Positions 17,771 to 26,150 are shown, numbered from the stretch's first letter. The stretch is 64,000 nucleotides of DNA from Deltaproteobacteria bacterium (GCA_016208165.1 JACQYL010000052.1:1-64000); one strand, 5' to 3'. Notes: generated from the letters alone by a model not told the origin. Numbers and translations: made by a program.

Positions 17771-18614
17771 ATGAAGCGCCGGGATCACGAAGGAGGCAGG
17801 GAGCACGACGGACACAAGGGCGGCGATCACCACGCGCACATGGTGGCGGACTTCAGAAAGCGTTTCTGGATCTCCTTGCTGGTTACGATCCCTATTCTGG
17901 TATTTTCTCCCATGATCCAGGCGTTTTTAGGGGTCAAGCAGGCTCTTGGATTTCCGGGGGACGACTATGTGTTGTGGGTACTTTCGTCGTTTGTTTTCGT
18001 TTACGGCGGCAGGCCGTTTCTCAAAGGGCTCGTCGATGAGCTGAAAAAGCGACAGCCCGGAATGATGGCCCCCATCGCCATTGCCGTTGCTTACGGTTAC
18101 AGCGCACAAAGAGTTGGGCGTCCAATGTATAATGCTTACTGGAGACAATGAATTGGTGGCCAGGTGGGTGGCTGAAGAGGTCGGCCTTGACGAGTATTTC
18201 GCAGAGGTTTTACCTGAAGACAAAGCGGAAAAGGTAAGAGAAGTCCAGTCTCGGGAACTGGCCGTGGCCATGACTGGAGACGGCGTTAATGACGCGCCTG
18301 CCCTTGCGGAGGCCGATGTGGGAATTGCTATCGGCGCAGGTACGGACGTGGCGGTTCAGGCGGCGGATATCATCCTGGTCCGCAGCAATCCGCTGGACGC
18401 CGGGGCCATTTTGGGCCTTTCGCAGGCCACTTACCGCAAAATGATCCAAAACCTGGTTTGGGCCACGGGGTACAACGCATTCGCCATACCGCTCGCCGCA
18501 GGAGTCTTGTCCGCCTACGGAGTGTTGCTGTCCCCGGGCATTGGGGCGGTTCTTATGTCCTTGAGCACCGTGATTGTCGCAGTTAACGCTAGATTGTTGA
18601 AGACTGCAAAATAG
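17771..18614 (+). pseudogene. Copper-type P1B ATPase with large internal deletion
   Basis: The 5' part encodes a His-rich N terminus and the first helices of a CopB-type ATPase (MVADFRKRFWISLLVTIPIL...SPMIQ, GRPFLKG). After AVAYGYS (about 18100) the reading shifts frame and resumes at [14 protein letters not shown], with [10 protein letters not shown] and the last two helices intact to 18614. The CPC-type membrane motif, actuator domain and DKTGT phosphorylation site are gone, roughly 400-450 residues. His-rich coding continues upstream of 17771 in frame with the YHS-LDH gene without a stop, so the original start is unclear. It cannot be a working pump. Confidence 0.85.
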
Positions 18615-18700
18615 CGCAGCGATATCGCAGGGGGTCTGTAGGGCTTGCTCGGAAGGTAAAAACAGCTCTGATCCTTGTACGCCCTTGGCTTATCTAAGAC

Positions 18701-18722
18701 TTTAATATATTGATATATTAAA
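18701..18722. promoter_or_regulatory. 22-bp perfect palindrome, candidate operator
   Basis: Arms TTTAATATAT and ATATATTAAA separated by TG, in an AT-rich stretch about 87 bases before the thioredoxin-reductase-like gene. The size and AT-rich symmetry resemble operators of small winged-helix repressors such as the ArsR family (inference). Confidence 0.5.
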
Positions 18723-18808
18723 TTGTTTTATATGAAGAATTGCACGAACACGTCGATTGAACTTCAGCGCCATGCGGCGCTTTTTTACCGGTAACGTGGG
18801 AGTATGAA

Positions 18809-19717
18809 ATGACGGACGAGCGTTACGATGTGGTCATCTTGGGCTCCGGACCCGCGGGGCTCCAAGCGGCCATCCATGCGGGGCGCAGAAAGGCCTCGGT
18901 CTTGGTCCTTGGAAGACTTCCCAGAAGCAGTTCCTACAACGCACACATTGAAAATTTCTGCTGCCTGCACGGGGACACGGGCGCGGAACTTCTGAAACAG
19001 GCTCACCTGAAAGCAGAAGAATCGGGCGCGAAGTTCCTCGAGCAGGATGTGACCGAAATTACGATGGACAATGGGCGCTTTTCGTTGCAGGTCGAGAGCG
19101 GAAGACATCTCGACGCTGCGGCCTTGATCTTTGCCATGGGCATTTCCCGCAAGAAGCTCGGCTTGAAAGGGGAAAAGAATCTCTTGGGACGAGGGATCAG
19201 CTATTGCGTGGACTGCGATGCGGGTTTCTACAAAGGAGAAGCCGTGGCCATGATCGGATGCGAGAGCGCGGCCCTGACGGGCGCTCTGACGTTGCTCCTG
19301 TATGCCAAGGAAGTGCACTTGATCTGTGACAAGCCGGATGCGACCGATGTTCTGATCGAAAAGATCAGGGAGAGCCCCATTCAGCTTCATGAAAGCAGGA
19401 AGGTTGCGGAAATCTTGGGCGACGAATCAGTAACAGGCCTGGAATTGGATGACGGCGCACGCATAGACGTTGGGGGCGTTTTCATTGAACTCGGAGCCAA
19501 AGGGGCCACCATGCTGGCGGGGGCATTGGGGGTCGCTCTGGACAAGGATACCATGAAGTATATCGCAACCAACAAAAAGCAAGAGACCAATGTCCCGGGT
19601 GTATACGCCGCCGGGGATATCTGTGGTCCTCCGTGGCAGGTGGCCAAGGCGATCGGCGAGGGGTGCGTTGCGGGTCTCGAGGCGGCGGCTTACGCAAAGA
19701 AGCTGAGGAACGCATGA
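18809..19717 (+). CDS. Thioredoxin-reductase-like FAD/NAD(P) disulfide oxidoreductase
   Basis: 302 aa. FAD-binding GSGPAGLQAAIHAGRR (about residues 12-27), redox pair CVDCD (Cys133 and Cys136) in the place of CAxCD of thioredoxin reductases, and C-terminal VPGVYAAGDICG for FAD. The usual second-dinucleotide GxGxxA motif is changed to GCESAALTGAL, so NADPH use is doubtful; such relatives may take electrons from ferredoxin or another donor. The nearest possible partner (thioredoxin) is not in the window. A palindrome lies in its upstream region, suggesting dedicated regulation. Confidence 0.8.
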   Translation: MTDERYDVVILGSGPAGLQAAIHAGRRKASVLVLGRLPRSSSYNAHIENFCCLHGDTGAELLKQAHLKAEESGAKFLEQDVTEITMDNGRFSLQVESGRHLDAAALIFAMGISRKKLGLKGEKNLLGRGISYCVDCDAGFYKGEAVAMIGCESAALTGALTLLLYAKEVHLICDKPDATDVLIEKIRESPIQLHESRKVAEILGDESVTGLELDDGARIDVGGVFIELGAKGATMLAGALGVALDKDTMKYIATNKKQETNVPGVYAAGDICGPPWQVAKAIGEGCVAGLEAAAYAKKLRNA

Positions 19718-19877
19718 GCCGAGCGATGAGCATCGGCCGACTCTTAAAGGACGGAACAGATTGACCCATAAGGTTATCATGTTCAGTCGCGAGGCAGGGA
19801 AGCAGGACTGCGATCTCGCCGAATCTTTCCCGCCGACCTTGGTTCGTATTCTGTCGTTTCGTAAGAGCAGGGGTCGC

Positions 19878-20987
19878 TTAATCGATGTGCAGCACCACGG
19901 CAAAACTGTTGAACAATGCCCAAACCGGATCACCGACGTTGAGATTGAGCTGCCGGCTGCCTGCGGTCGAGACAAGGGCGCACAATTCCGTCCCATCGGA
20001 AATACGGACAGCATACTCCGTATTGACTTCACCCCCGGCTATACGGACGATACGGCCGTGAAACCTGTTTTCCGCGCTGCACGCCGGTTCTTTATCCCCC
20101 TGCTCGAGAATAACCCACGGCGCCTTGACTTCGGCCCTGATCAACCCCCCTTCCTTTAACGCCAGTCTGTTCAAGCTGTCGATGGTGATGACCGTGGTGA
20201 CCGAGTGGCCGCTCATGGTGGTCAGATTCACGCAAGCCTGTATATCTCCGCGGTGGATCGTTAGGATTTTGCCGAAGAACGCGTTACGCGCACTGGTCTT
20301 ACGAGACGCTTCTCTCTCCAGAAACAGCCTGGTCACCTGCTGGATTTCATCCTCTGAAAAGGAGACATAAGACGATGTCAGATTGGGCGTCGAATGGCCC
20401 AGCATCATCTGAACCACGGGCAGCGGCATGTTGCCTTGCATCATCTCCACGGCCCGCGCCTTGCGAATCAGCTCCGGACTACCCAGCCGCTTGGGATATC
20501 CGCAGGCTTGGGCCCGTTCATAAAACTTGCGGCGCACGAAGCCCGGATCGACGCCGAAACGGCTCTGCAGAGGATTTCTGAAAGCGGGATCATCCAGCGT
20601 TCGTTGAATCTCACCGGATAAGTCCTCCGAAATCTGAACCTCCCTTGGGTTCGTTTCCGACATAAGGTCCGCGCGGCGAAAGAGGATGCATTGCCGTTTA
20701 GTATCGATGTCCCCGAAGGGGTTCAGGGACAGAACCTCGTTCAACTTGGCCCCTGTGTACCGGATCAAAAGAAAGATGAGTACGATGCGACGGCGTGACA
20801 GGCGTACGTCAGCGCGCGGTGAACTCTCGGCCCACTCCCGAAAGGAGTGCTCCAATCGATGGAGCTGAACGGCGTCCAGGCACTGGTCTTCGTCCGGAAT
20901 CGAAACGATGCGCCCGTGGTTCGTATTCTTTTGGATGGGTGGTTGTTGAGCGGACGACGCTGGATGTTCTTTCGTTTTCGCGTTCAT
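19878..20987 (-). CDS. TunR-like regulator: tyrosine-recombinase domain fused to two TOBE/Mop domains
   Basis: 369 aa. Residues about 40-225 match the catalytic fold of tyrosine recombinases, with RYTGAKLNEVLSL, SPELIRKARAVEMM and LGHSTPNLTSSYVSF. The usual first catalytic Arg is Lys81 and the HxxR His is Glu172, while Arg175 and the Tyr at 207 remain, so it is probably a DNA binder rather than a recombinase. Two TOBE/Mop-type domains follow (about 235-297 and 305-369), which bind molybdate or tungstate. This is the layout of TunR, the tungstate-responsive regulator of sulfate reducers. It is divergent from a TauE/SafE gene across an inverted-repeat site. Confidence 0.8.
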   Translation of the reverse strand: MNAKTKEHPASSAQQPPIQKNTNHGRIVSIPDEDQCLDAVQLHRLEHSFREWAESSPRADVRLSRRRIVLIFLLIRYTGAKLNEVLSLNPFGDIDTKRQCILFRRADLMSETNPREVQISEDLSGEIQRTLDDPAFRNPLQSRFGVDPGFVRRKFYERAQACGYPKRLGSPELIRKARAVEMMQGNMPLPVVQMMLGHSTPNLTSSYVSFSEDEIQQVTRLFLEREASRKTSARNAFFGKILTIHRGDIQACVNLTTMSGHSVTTVITIDSLNRLALKEGGLIRAEVKAPWVILEQGDKEPACSAENRFHGRIVRIAGGEVNTEYAVRISDGTELCALVSTAGSRQLNLNVGDPVWALFNSFAVVLHID

Positions 20988-21100
20988 GAGTCTCTCCGCC
21001 GAGGTTTCCGGTGTGACCCGGATCGATCCGTTCGTTTGATTATAGCTTAGCCGCGCGACGAGTCACCCGGCAAAATCATCTTGACGTTGGTCCTATGGCT

Positions 21101-21149
21101 TTGATACATATTAACACGAAAATAATATGTTTCGTGTCTATTAAGTCAA
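21101..21149. promoter_or_regulatory. Inverted-repeat site between TunR-like gene and tauE, candidate operator
   Basis: ACACGAAA (21114-21121) and TTTCGTGT (21130-21137) are perfect inverted arms around an 8-bp spacer, and TTGA/TCAA (21101-21104, 21146-21149) extend the symmetry outward. TTGACG at 21081-21086 upstream may be a -35 element for the right-hand gene. Arms around an 8-bp spacer are how tyrosine recombinases recognise core sites, which suits a recombinase-derived regulator next door (inference). Confidence 0.55.
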
Positions 21150-21172
21150 GCGCTTTTCAAATGGAGGCCGAG

Positions 21173-22135
21173 ATGCTCTTTCAGACCGCCGGAATCGAAG
21201 TCGCTCCATGGATTCCACCCCTGGTCGCTCTGGTGATCTCCTTTTTCACCTCCATGGGAGGAGTTTCAGGAGCTTTTCTTCTCTTGCCGTTCCAAATGTC
21301 GTTTCTCGGGTACACCCATCCTTCGGTCAGCGCCACCAACCAATTGTTCAATGTCGTCGCCATTCCAAGCGGGGTCTATCGGTATTGGAAAGAGCGAAGA
21401 ATGGTGTGGCCGCTGACCTGGGTCGTGGTGGCCGGTACGCTGCCCGGGGTTTTCATCGGTGCTCTCCTAAGGGTCTCTTACCTGCCGGATCCAAAGCATT
21501 TAAAATTGTTCGCGGCCGCCGTGCTGCTCTATATCGGCATCCGGATGGTGGGGGATCTGGTAAAGAACAAGACGGGCAAAGCAACTACCCAAGCCCGCAG
21601 CGAAGATCGTTTCCGAGAGACGGTTCGCCGGCATCGCTCGGACACTACCGGCCGGGATCCTTCTGAAGCGTCCTTGGCGGCCGTCAAGGTCACCCACTTC
21701 AATTTGAAGCGAATCGGGTACACATTTTATGGTGAGCACTACGACGTTTCGTTCTGGGGCATTTTCTCCCTGAGCTTCGTCGTCGGCATTGTGGGAGGGA
21801 TCTACGGCATCGGCGGCGGCGCGATTATCGCTCCGTTCTTCGTCACTTTTTTCGGGTTACCCGTGCATACCATAGCCGGAGCGGCCCTGATGGGCACTTT
21901 CGTTACATCGGTCGCCGGTGTGGCGTTCTATCAATCCATCGCCCCCCTGTATCCGAATATGTCGATTGCCCCGGATTGGCTGTTGGGAATTCTATTCGGA
22001 ATAGGCGGGACGGCGGGGATGTACCTGGGGGCCCGTTGCCAGAAGTTCGTTCCGGCCAAAGCCATTAAGTGTATGCTGGCCGCTATTATCATCTTTACGG
22101 CCGTCAAGTATGTCGCCGACTTTTTCGGGCATTGA
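21173..22135 (+). CDS. TauE/SafE-family membrane anion transporter (first copy)
   Basis: 320 aa. The start is ATG 21173, five bases after GGAGG; an earlier in-frame ATG at 21161 overlaps that site. About eight helices in two halves, with the family's repeated signatures SFFTSMGGVSGAFLLLP and VGIVGGIYGIGGGAIIAPF, separated by a long polar loop (about residues 135-195). The family moves sulfite, sulfoacetate, taurine-derived or other anions. The divergent molybdate/tungstate-type regulator and the operator between them suggest an oxyanion substrate under its control, possibly tungstate, molybdate or sulfur oxyanions. Confidence 0.85.
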   Translation: MLFQTAGIEVAPWIPPLVALVISFFTSMGGVSGAFLLLPFQMSFLGYTHPSVSATNQLFNVVAIPSGVYRYWKERRMVWPLTWVVVAGTLPGVFIGALLRVSYLPDPKHLKLFAAAVLLYIGIRMVGDLVKNKTGKATTQARSEDRFRETVRRHRSDTTGRDPSEASLAAVKVTHFNLKRIGYTFYGEHYDVSFWGIFSLSFVVGIVGGIYGIGGGAIIAPFFVTFFGLPVHTIAGAALMGTFVTSVAGVAFYQSIAPLYPNMSIAPDWLLGILFGIGGTAGMYLGARCQKFVPAKAIKCMLAAIIIFTAVKYVADFFGH

Positions 22136-22376
22136 CCCGGGACGTGACGGACATACGCAAAAAACAGGTACAAGGCCGATCAACCATCATATGGAGGTTC
22201 CTTGAAACGAACGGATCCGGCGGACGGCCGATCAGGCTCTCCCGTTCAAACCGGTCGAGAATGGAAAGTCGCCGGCCGGCTCGTTAGCGGAGAGCGAGGC
22301 AGGTCCGGCTTCTTTGGCCTCACTCTCCATCGGCTATCGCCAGGGTGCTCTCGTCCCCTATGTGTACGATTCCGGG

Positions 22377-23447
22377 CTACACGTTAAACCGGAAATTCAA
22401 AATGTCACCATCTTGAACGAGGTAGTTCTTGCCCTCGACTCGAAATCGCCCCTTCTCTCTCACTCCTTTTTCCGATCCGTAGGCCAGAATGTCATCGTAG
22501 CTGAAGCATTCCGCGCGGATAAAGCCACGGGCTATGTCCGAGTGAATTGCGCCGGCGGCGTCCACCGCGGAGTCCCCGTTTCGAACGTTCCATGCGCGGA
22601 CTTCGTCGGGCCCAACGGTAAAGAAATTGATGTAGCCCAGCATCCCGTAGCAGGCCCGTGTCAGACGGTCCCGGGCCGAGTCCCGGATTCCCATGTCCTC
22701 CATGAACATCCGGGCTTCCTCCGCGTCCTCCAAGCGCGAGAGTTCCGTTTCAAACTTGCCGGCGAATTCGATTACTCTGAAAGTCCTCTCGATCATCTCG
22801 ACGACCGTCTGGTTCTTCCCATACTCGGATTCACCGGAATTGAGGATCACGAGCTGCGGCTTGCCCGACAGAAACTGGAAACCGCGCGCGATCTTTTTCT
22901 GATCCTCGGACAGATCCATTCCCTGGATGGGGAGCCCGGCCTCGAGCCGGCTCGTGATTTTTCGCATCAGACTTTCTTCGGATATCAATTCGTTGGACTT
23001 GATTCCCCGGTCAAAGGAGTGCTGAATGCGTTCCAGTCGACCCTCTGCGAGGACGAGGTCGGCCAGCAGCATTTCATCCCGGATCTGTTCCAAGTCTACG
23101 ACCGGAGTGGGGGCGCCGTTCAGGTCATCCTTGAAATTCCGGACAACCAGGGCCAGCGCATGAGCGTTCTTTGCCTGTTGCATGAGCTCCGGAGGGAACA
23201 GCCCGGTACGGCCCGAGCCGTTGTTGAACCCGGAAAAATCCACCATCTCGATGGTGGCGTAGGTCGTCTTTTTGGGATGATAGAGTTTGGAAAGGCGGGT
23301 AACTCGGTCATCACCGACATGGATCACCGCCTGGTTGGGCTCGGCCTTGGCGTTGACGTGGTTCGTTATTGCCGCTTCCGCTTTCGTCAGCGCGTTAAAG
23401 ATGGTTGTTTTGCCCGAGTTGGGCAGTCCGATGAACGCTATCTTCAT
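22377..23447 (-). CDS. ychF: YchF-type (Obg-family) redox-regulated ATPase
   Basis: 356 aa. G1 motif GLPNSGKTTIF, a Gly-rich switch region MVDFSGFNNGSGRTGL, and the C-terminal TGS-like domain with FFTVGPDEVRAWNV...IHSDIARGFIRAECFSYDDI and VQDGDILNFRFNV, all typical of the YchF subfamily. The nucleotide-specificity position reads NSGE rather than NKxD, consistent with relaxed specificity and ATP use in this subfamily. Cytoplasmic, ribosome-associated. Transcribed alone, divergent from the helicase. The long plus-strand open frame over the same DNA is an antisense shadow. Confidence 0.92.
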   Translation of the reverse strand: MKIAFIGLPNSGKTTIFNALTKAEAAITNHVNAKAEPNQAVIHVGDDRVTRLSKLYHPKKTTYATIEMVDFSGFNNGSGRTGLFPPELMQQAKNAHALALVVRNFKDDLNGAPTPVVDLEQIRDEMLLADLVLAEGRLERIQHSFDRGIKSNELISEESLMRKITSRLEAGLPIQGMDLSEDQKKIARGFQFLSGKPQLVILNSGESEYGKNQTVVEMIERTFRVIEFAGKFETELSRLEDAEEARMFMEDMGIRDSARDRLTRACYGMLGYINFFTVGPDEVRAWNVRNGDSAVDAAGAIHSDIARGFIRAECFSYDDILAYGSEKGVREKGRFRVEGKNYLVQDGDILNFRFNV

Positions 23448-23568
23448 TACTAACCCTTTCGCTTGTATCTAGTTTTCCCGGTGGTCAATTTGAGTGTGCA
23501 TGAATAAAAACCCATTTATATACATCAAACCAGAGGAGTTGGCAAGAATGAAAGCGGATCAAATGGGC

Positions 23569-23597
23569 TTGACAGCGGTTCAAACAAGCTGTAGGGT
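23569..23597 (+). promoter_or_regulatory. Probable sigma70 promoter of helicase leader
   Basis: A perfect TTGACA (23569-23574), 17-bp spacer, then TAGGGT (23592-23597). It would give a start near 23604, some 90 bases before the helicase start, with a terminator hairpin in between. Confidence 0.45.
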
Positions 23598-23637
23598 GCA
23601 TACAAACGTTGTTCCTGGTTGTTATTTACGCGAACGT

Positions 23638-23666
23638 AAGCCCTGGAATGAATCCAGGGCTTTTTT
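23638..23666 (+). terminator. Rho-independent terminator in the helicase leader (attenuator candidate)
   Basis: Perfect 10-bp stem AAGCCCTGGA / TCCAGGGCTT with a 5-base loop, followed by T4 more. It lies between the probable promoter and the ribosome binding site AGAAGG (23681-23686) of the helicase gene, with no gene of its own upstream on this strand. Confidence 0.75.
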
Positions 23667-23692
23667 ATTGGAACACAGAAAGAAGGTATTTT

Positions 23693-24907
23693 TTGGACTT
23701 TAAGGAATTTCATTTTCATCCGAGTGTAGCTGCCGGAATCACGGCCGCCGGATTCGAGAGACCGACTCCGATTCAAGAGAAGGCCATCATTCCATTGATG
23801 AAAGGACTCGACGTCATGGGCCTGGCCCAGACGGGCACCGGCAAGACAGCCGCCTTCGCGTTGCCGTTACTGAATCGATTCGTGGATAAGAAACGCGGCC
23901 GCGTACGAGCCCTGATCATCGCTCCTACTCGCGAACTTGCCGAACAGATCCACCAGGATATCAACACCCTTGGAACTCAAACCCGGTTGCGCTGCATCAC
24001 CCTTTACGGAGGCGTACCGCTCAACCCTCAGATTCAAAAACTAAAAAGGGGCGCTGAAATCATCGTGGCTTGCCCCGGCCGCCTTATCGACCATATCAAC
24101 CGGGGCAATGTGGATTTCTCCCTTCTCGAAGTACTGGTTCTCGACGAGGCGGACCAGATGCTGGATATGGGGTTTATCCCCGACATTCGAAAAATTTTGA
24201 AGCGTATCCCCACCAAGCGTCAGACGCTGATGTTCTCCGCTACCATGCCTAACGAAATTCGACAACTAGCGTTCGAGGTATTGTGCAAACCGGTTACCGT
24301 TCAAGTGGGGAACACGGCGCCTGCGGATACGGTCAGTCACTTTCATTTCCCCGTCGCGCAAGATTTGAAGACATCTTTGCTGCTTAAAATCCTGAAGGAT
24401 ACGGATGTCGGATCGGTTCTTGTCTTTACTCGGACCAAACAACGCGCCAAGCGTCTAAGTGAAGCTCTATGCAAGGCCGGATACGGTTCAACCTCTCTGC
24501 AAGGGAACCTTTCTCAGGCACGCCGCCAGGCTGCACTGAACGGCTTCCGGTCGGGAAGGTTCCAGATCCTTGTGGCCACGGATATTGCGGCGCGCGGTAT
24601 TGACGTTTCCAATGTCTCCCATGTCGTCAACTACGATGTCCCCACCACTCCCGAAGCCTACATCCATCGCATTGGAAGGACGGGTCGCGCCGAAAAGAGT
24701 GGAAAGGCTTTTAATCTGATCACCAGTGACGATTCCGCCATCGTACGCTCCATCGATCGGATCCTCGGTTCGCAGGTCAAGCGATGTACCTTTTCGGACT
24801 TTGACTATAGCCCCTCGACCCGGCCTTCGGCGAACAAAGAGGCTCGCTCGACAAGGTCCTGGAAATCACTTAGAAAATCGGATCGCGAGCATCTTTCCTT
24901 TCCATGA
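23693..24907 (+). CDS. DEAD-box ATP-dependent RNA helicase (RhlE/DeaD type)
   Basis: 404 aa. TTG 23693 is preferred (product begins MDFKEFHFHPSV) because AGAAGG lies 6 bases upstream; longer readings run through the terminator hairpin. Motifs in order: Q motif GFERPTPIQEKAI, I AQTGTGKTAAFALP, Ia PTRELAEQ, II VLDEADQML, III SATMP, IV LVFTRTKQRAKRL, V ATDIAARGID, VI HRIGRTGRAEKSG. The C-terminal 40 residues are basic and Ser-rich, suitable for RNA contact. Role: RNA remodelling, ribosome assembly or cold adaptation. It probably depends on read-through of the leader terminator. Confidence 0.92.
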   Translation: MDFKEFHFHPSVAAGITAAGFERPTPIQEKAIIPLMKGLDVMGLAQTGTGKTAAFALPLLNRFVDKKRGRVRALIIAPTRELAEQIHQDINTLGTQTRLRCITLYGGVPLNPQIQKLKRGAEIIVACPGRLIDHINRGNVDFSLLEVLVLDEADQMLDMGFIPDIRKILKRIPTKRQTLMFSATMPNEIRQLAFEVLCKPVTVQVGNTAPADTVSHFHFPVAQDLKTSLLLKILKDTDVGSVLVFTRTKQRAKRLSEALCKAGYGSTSLQGNLSQARRQAALNGFRSGRFQILVATDIAARGIDVSNVSHVVNYDVPTTPEAYIHRIGRTGRAEKSGKAFNLITSDDSAIVRSIDRILGSQVKRCTFSDFDYSPSTRPSANKEARSTRSWKSLRKSDREHLSFP

Positions 24908-24942
24908 TCCGAATTCGGAATAGGAACAGAGAGAAAAACGAA

Positions 24943-24970
24943 GCCCCGTATCGTCGATGCGGGGTTTTGT
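24943..24970 (+). terminator. Rho-independent terminator after helicase gene
   Basis: CCCCGTATCG and CGATGCGGGG pair with one G-U, followed by TTTTGTT, about 40 bases after the stop. Confidence 0.75.
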
Positions 24971-25150
24971 TCATTTGGTAACCGGATTGATGAGAGTTGC
25001 GTCGATGGTTGGCTCCTCTTTATGCATCCGTTGAATGTTCAAGCAATTCGCCCTCTGAATGCTCTATCTTTCAGATGCTGCCCGGCATTCTCTTTGGTGG
25101 TCTGAAAGAGGTCCGTTTATGTGCCTCCCTTGGTCACGCGGTATGTACTC

Positions 25151-25208
25151 CCAAAATACATGATCCACCTCATTTTCCTTTTTCCATATTCAAACTACAT
25201 TCCTTCAG
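25151..25208 (+). repeat. 58-bp AT-rich element, copy 2 (upstream of pirin gene)
   Basis: Begins CCAAAATACATGAT and ends CCTTCAG, aligning without gaps to 2785-2842. It ends 33 bases before the pirin start, so it covers the expected promoter region of that gene. Confidence 0.55.
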
Positions 25209-25241
25209 GTATTTGTCACGCCTGGACGATAGGAGGAAAAA

Positions 25242-26150
25242 ATGAAATCCGTGCGCATGATCAGTAAAGTGTGGAAGAGCAAGCCGACCATCGAGGGCGC
25301 CGGCGTGCATCTGAAACGGGCTTTCGGCTACAACCAGGTTCCCCAGTTCGACCCTTTTCTCATGCTGGACGACTTCCATTCGGACTACCCGCCCCATTAC
25401 CTGAAGGGATTTCCATGGCACCCGCACCGTGGGATCGAGACGATCACCTATGTCATCCATGGAAGGGTGGAACACGGGGACAGCATGGGAAACCAAGGGG
25501 TCATCGCTTCGGGCGACGTGCAGTGGATGACCGCGGGCAGCGGCATCATTCACCAGGAAATGCCGAAAGGCGATGACAACGGACTCATGTGGGGGTTCCA
25601 GTTCTGGGCGAACCTTCCCGCCTCCCACAAGATGATGGGACCGCGCTACCGTGGAATTGTGAGCGAGGAGATCCCGGAGGTGAGTCTCGATGGAGAGGTT
25701 CGTGTGAAAGTGATCTGCGGCGAGGTCGGCGGAGTGAAGGGGCCGGTGAGGGACGTGGTCGTCGATCCCGCCTATCTGGACGTGACGGCGCCGCCGGGAA
25801 CGACCTTCAAGCATCCCATCCGGAGGGGACACAAGGTGTTTGCCTATGTGGTGGAAGGAGAAGGTTACTTTGACCCGGAACGAAACCCCTTCGCCCACGA
25901 AGTGGTTGGGGAGAACTATTTCGATATGAACCGGAAGTGCGCCTGTGGTTCCGAGAGTCTTATCCTATACGGTGACGGCGACGAGGTGGCCATATCCACC
26001 CAGGCGATTCCGGTCCGTTTTCTCTTGGTTTCGGGAAAGCCGATTGGTGAGCCGGTCGCGTGGTACGGTCCCATCGTCATGAACACCCAGGAGGAACTGC
26101 AAATCGCTTTCGAGGAATACGAAAAGGGGACGTTTATCAAACATCCGTAG
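25242..26150 (+). CDS. Pirin-family cupin protein
   Basis: 302 aa, ATG preceded by AGGAGG. Bicupin with the pirin signature: FDPFLMLDDF, the metal-ligand set FPWHPHRGIETITYVIHG, GDVQWMTAGSGIIHQEMP, then QFWANLP. The metal-binding His residues of the N-terminal cupin (HPHRG, HQE) are kept. Bacterial pirins can have quercetinase activity or bind redox enzymes; the substrate here is unknown. Monocistronic. The upstream element shared with the DinB-like/VOC genes suggests a common control. Confidence 0.92.
   Translation: MKSVRMISKVWKSKPTIEGAGVHLKRAFGYNQVPQFDPFLMLDDFHSDYPPHYLKGFPWHPHRGIETITYVIHGRVEHGDSMGNQGVIASGDVQWMTAGSGIIHQEMPKGDDNGLMWGFQFWANLPASHKMMGPRYRGIVSEEIPEVSLDGEVRVKVICGEVGGVKGPVRDVVVDPAYLDVTAPPGTTFKHPIRRGHKVFAYVVEGEGYFDPERNPFAHEVVGENYFDMNRKCACGSESLILYGDGDEVAISTQAIPVRFLLVSGKPIGEPVAWYGPIVMNTQEELQIAFEEYEKGTFIKHP

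Noticed and set aside
19878-20987. Integrase indicating a prophage or integrative element
   Set aside because: The recombinase domain has lost catalytic residues and is fused to TOBE domains; no phage genes or att repeats are nearby. It is a regulator.
22314-23453. A 379-codon open frame on the plus strand
   Set aside because: It lies antisense to ychF, whose GTPase and TGS motifs are unmistakable; the frame has no ribosome binding site or family resemblance and reflects codon bias of the real gene.
23470-23640. tRNA-like GGTTCAAAC in the helicase leader
   Set aside because: No acceptor, D or anticodon stems can be formed around it; the match is chance.
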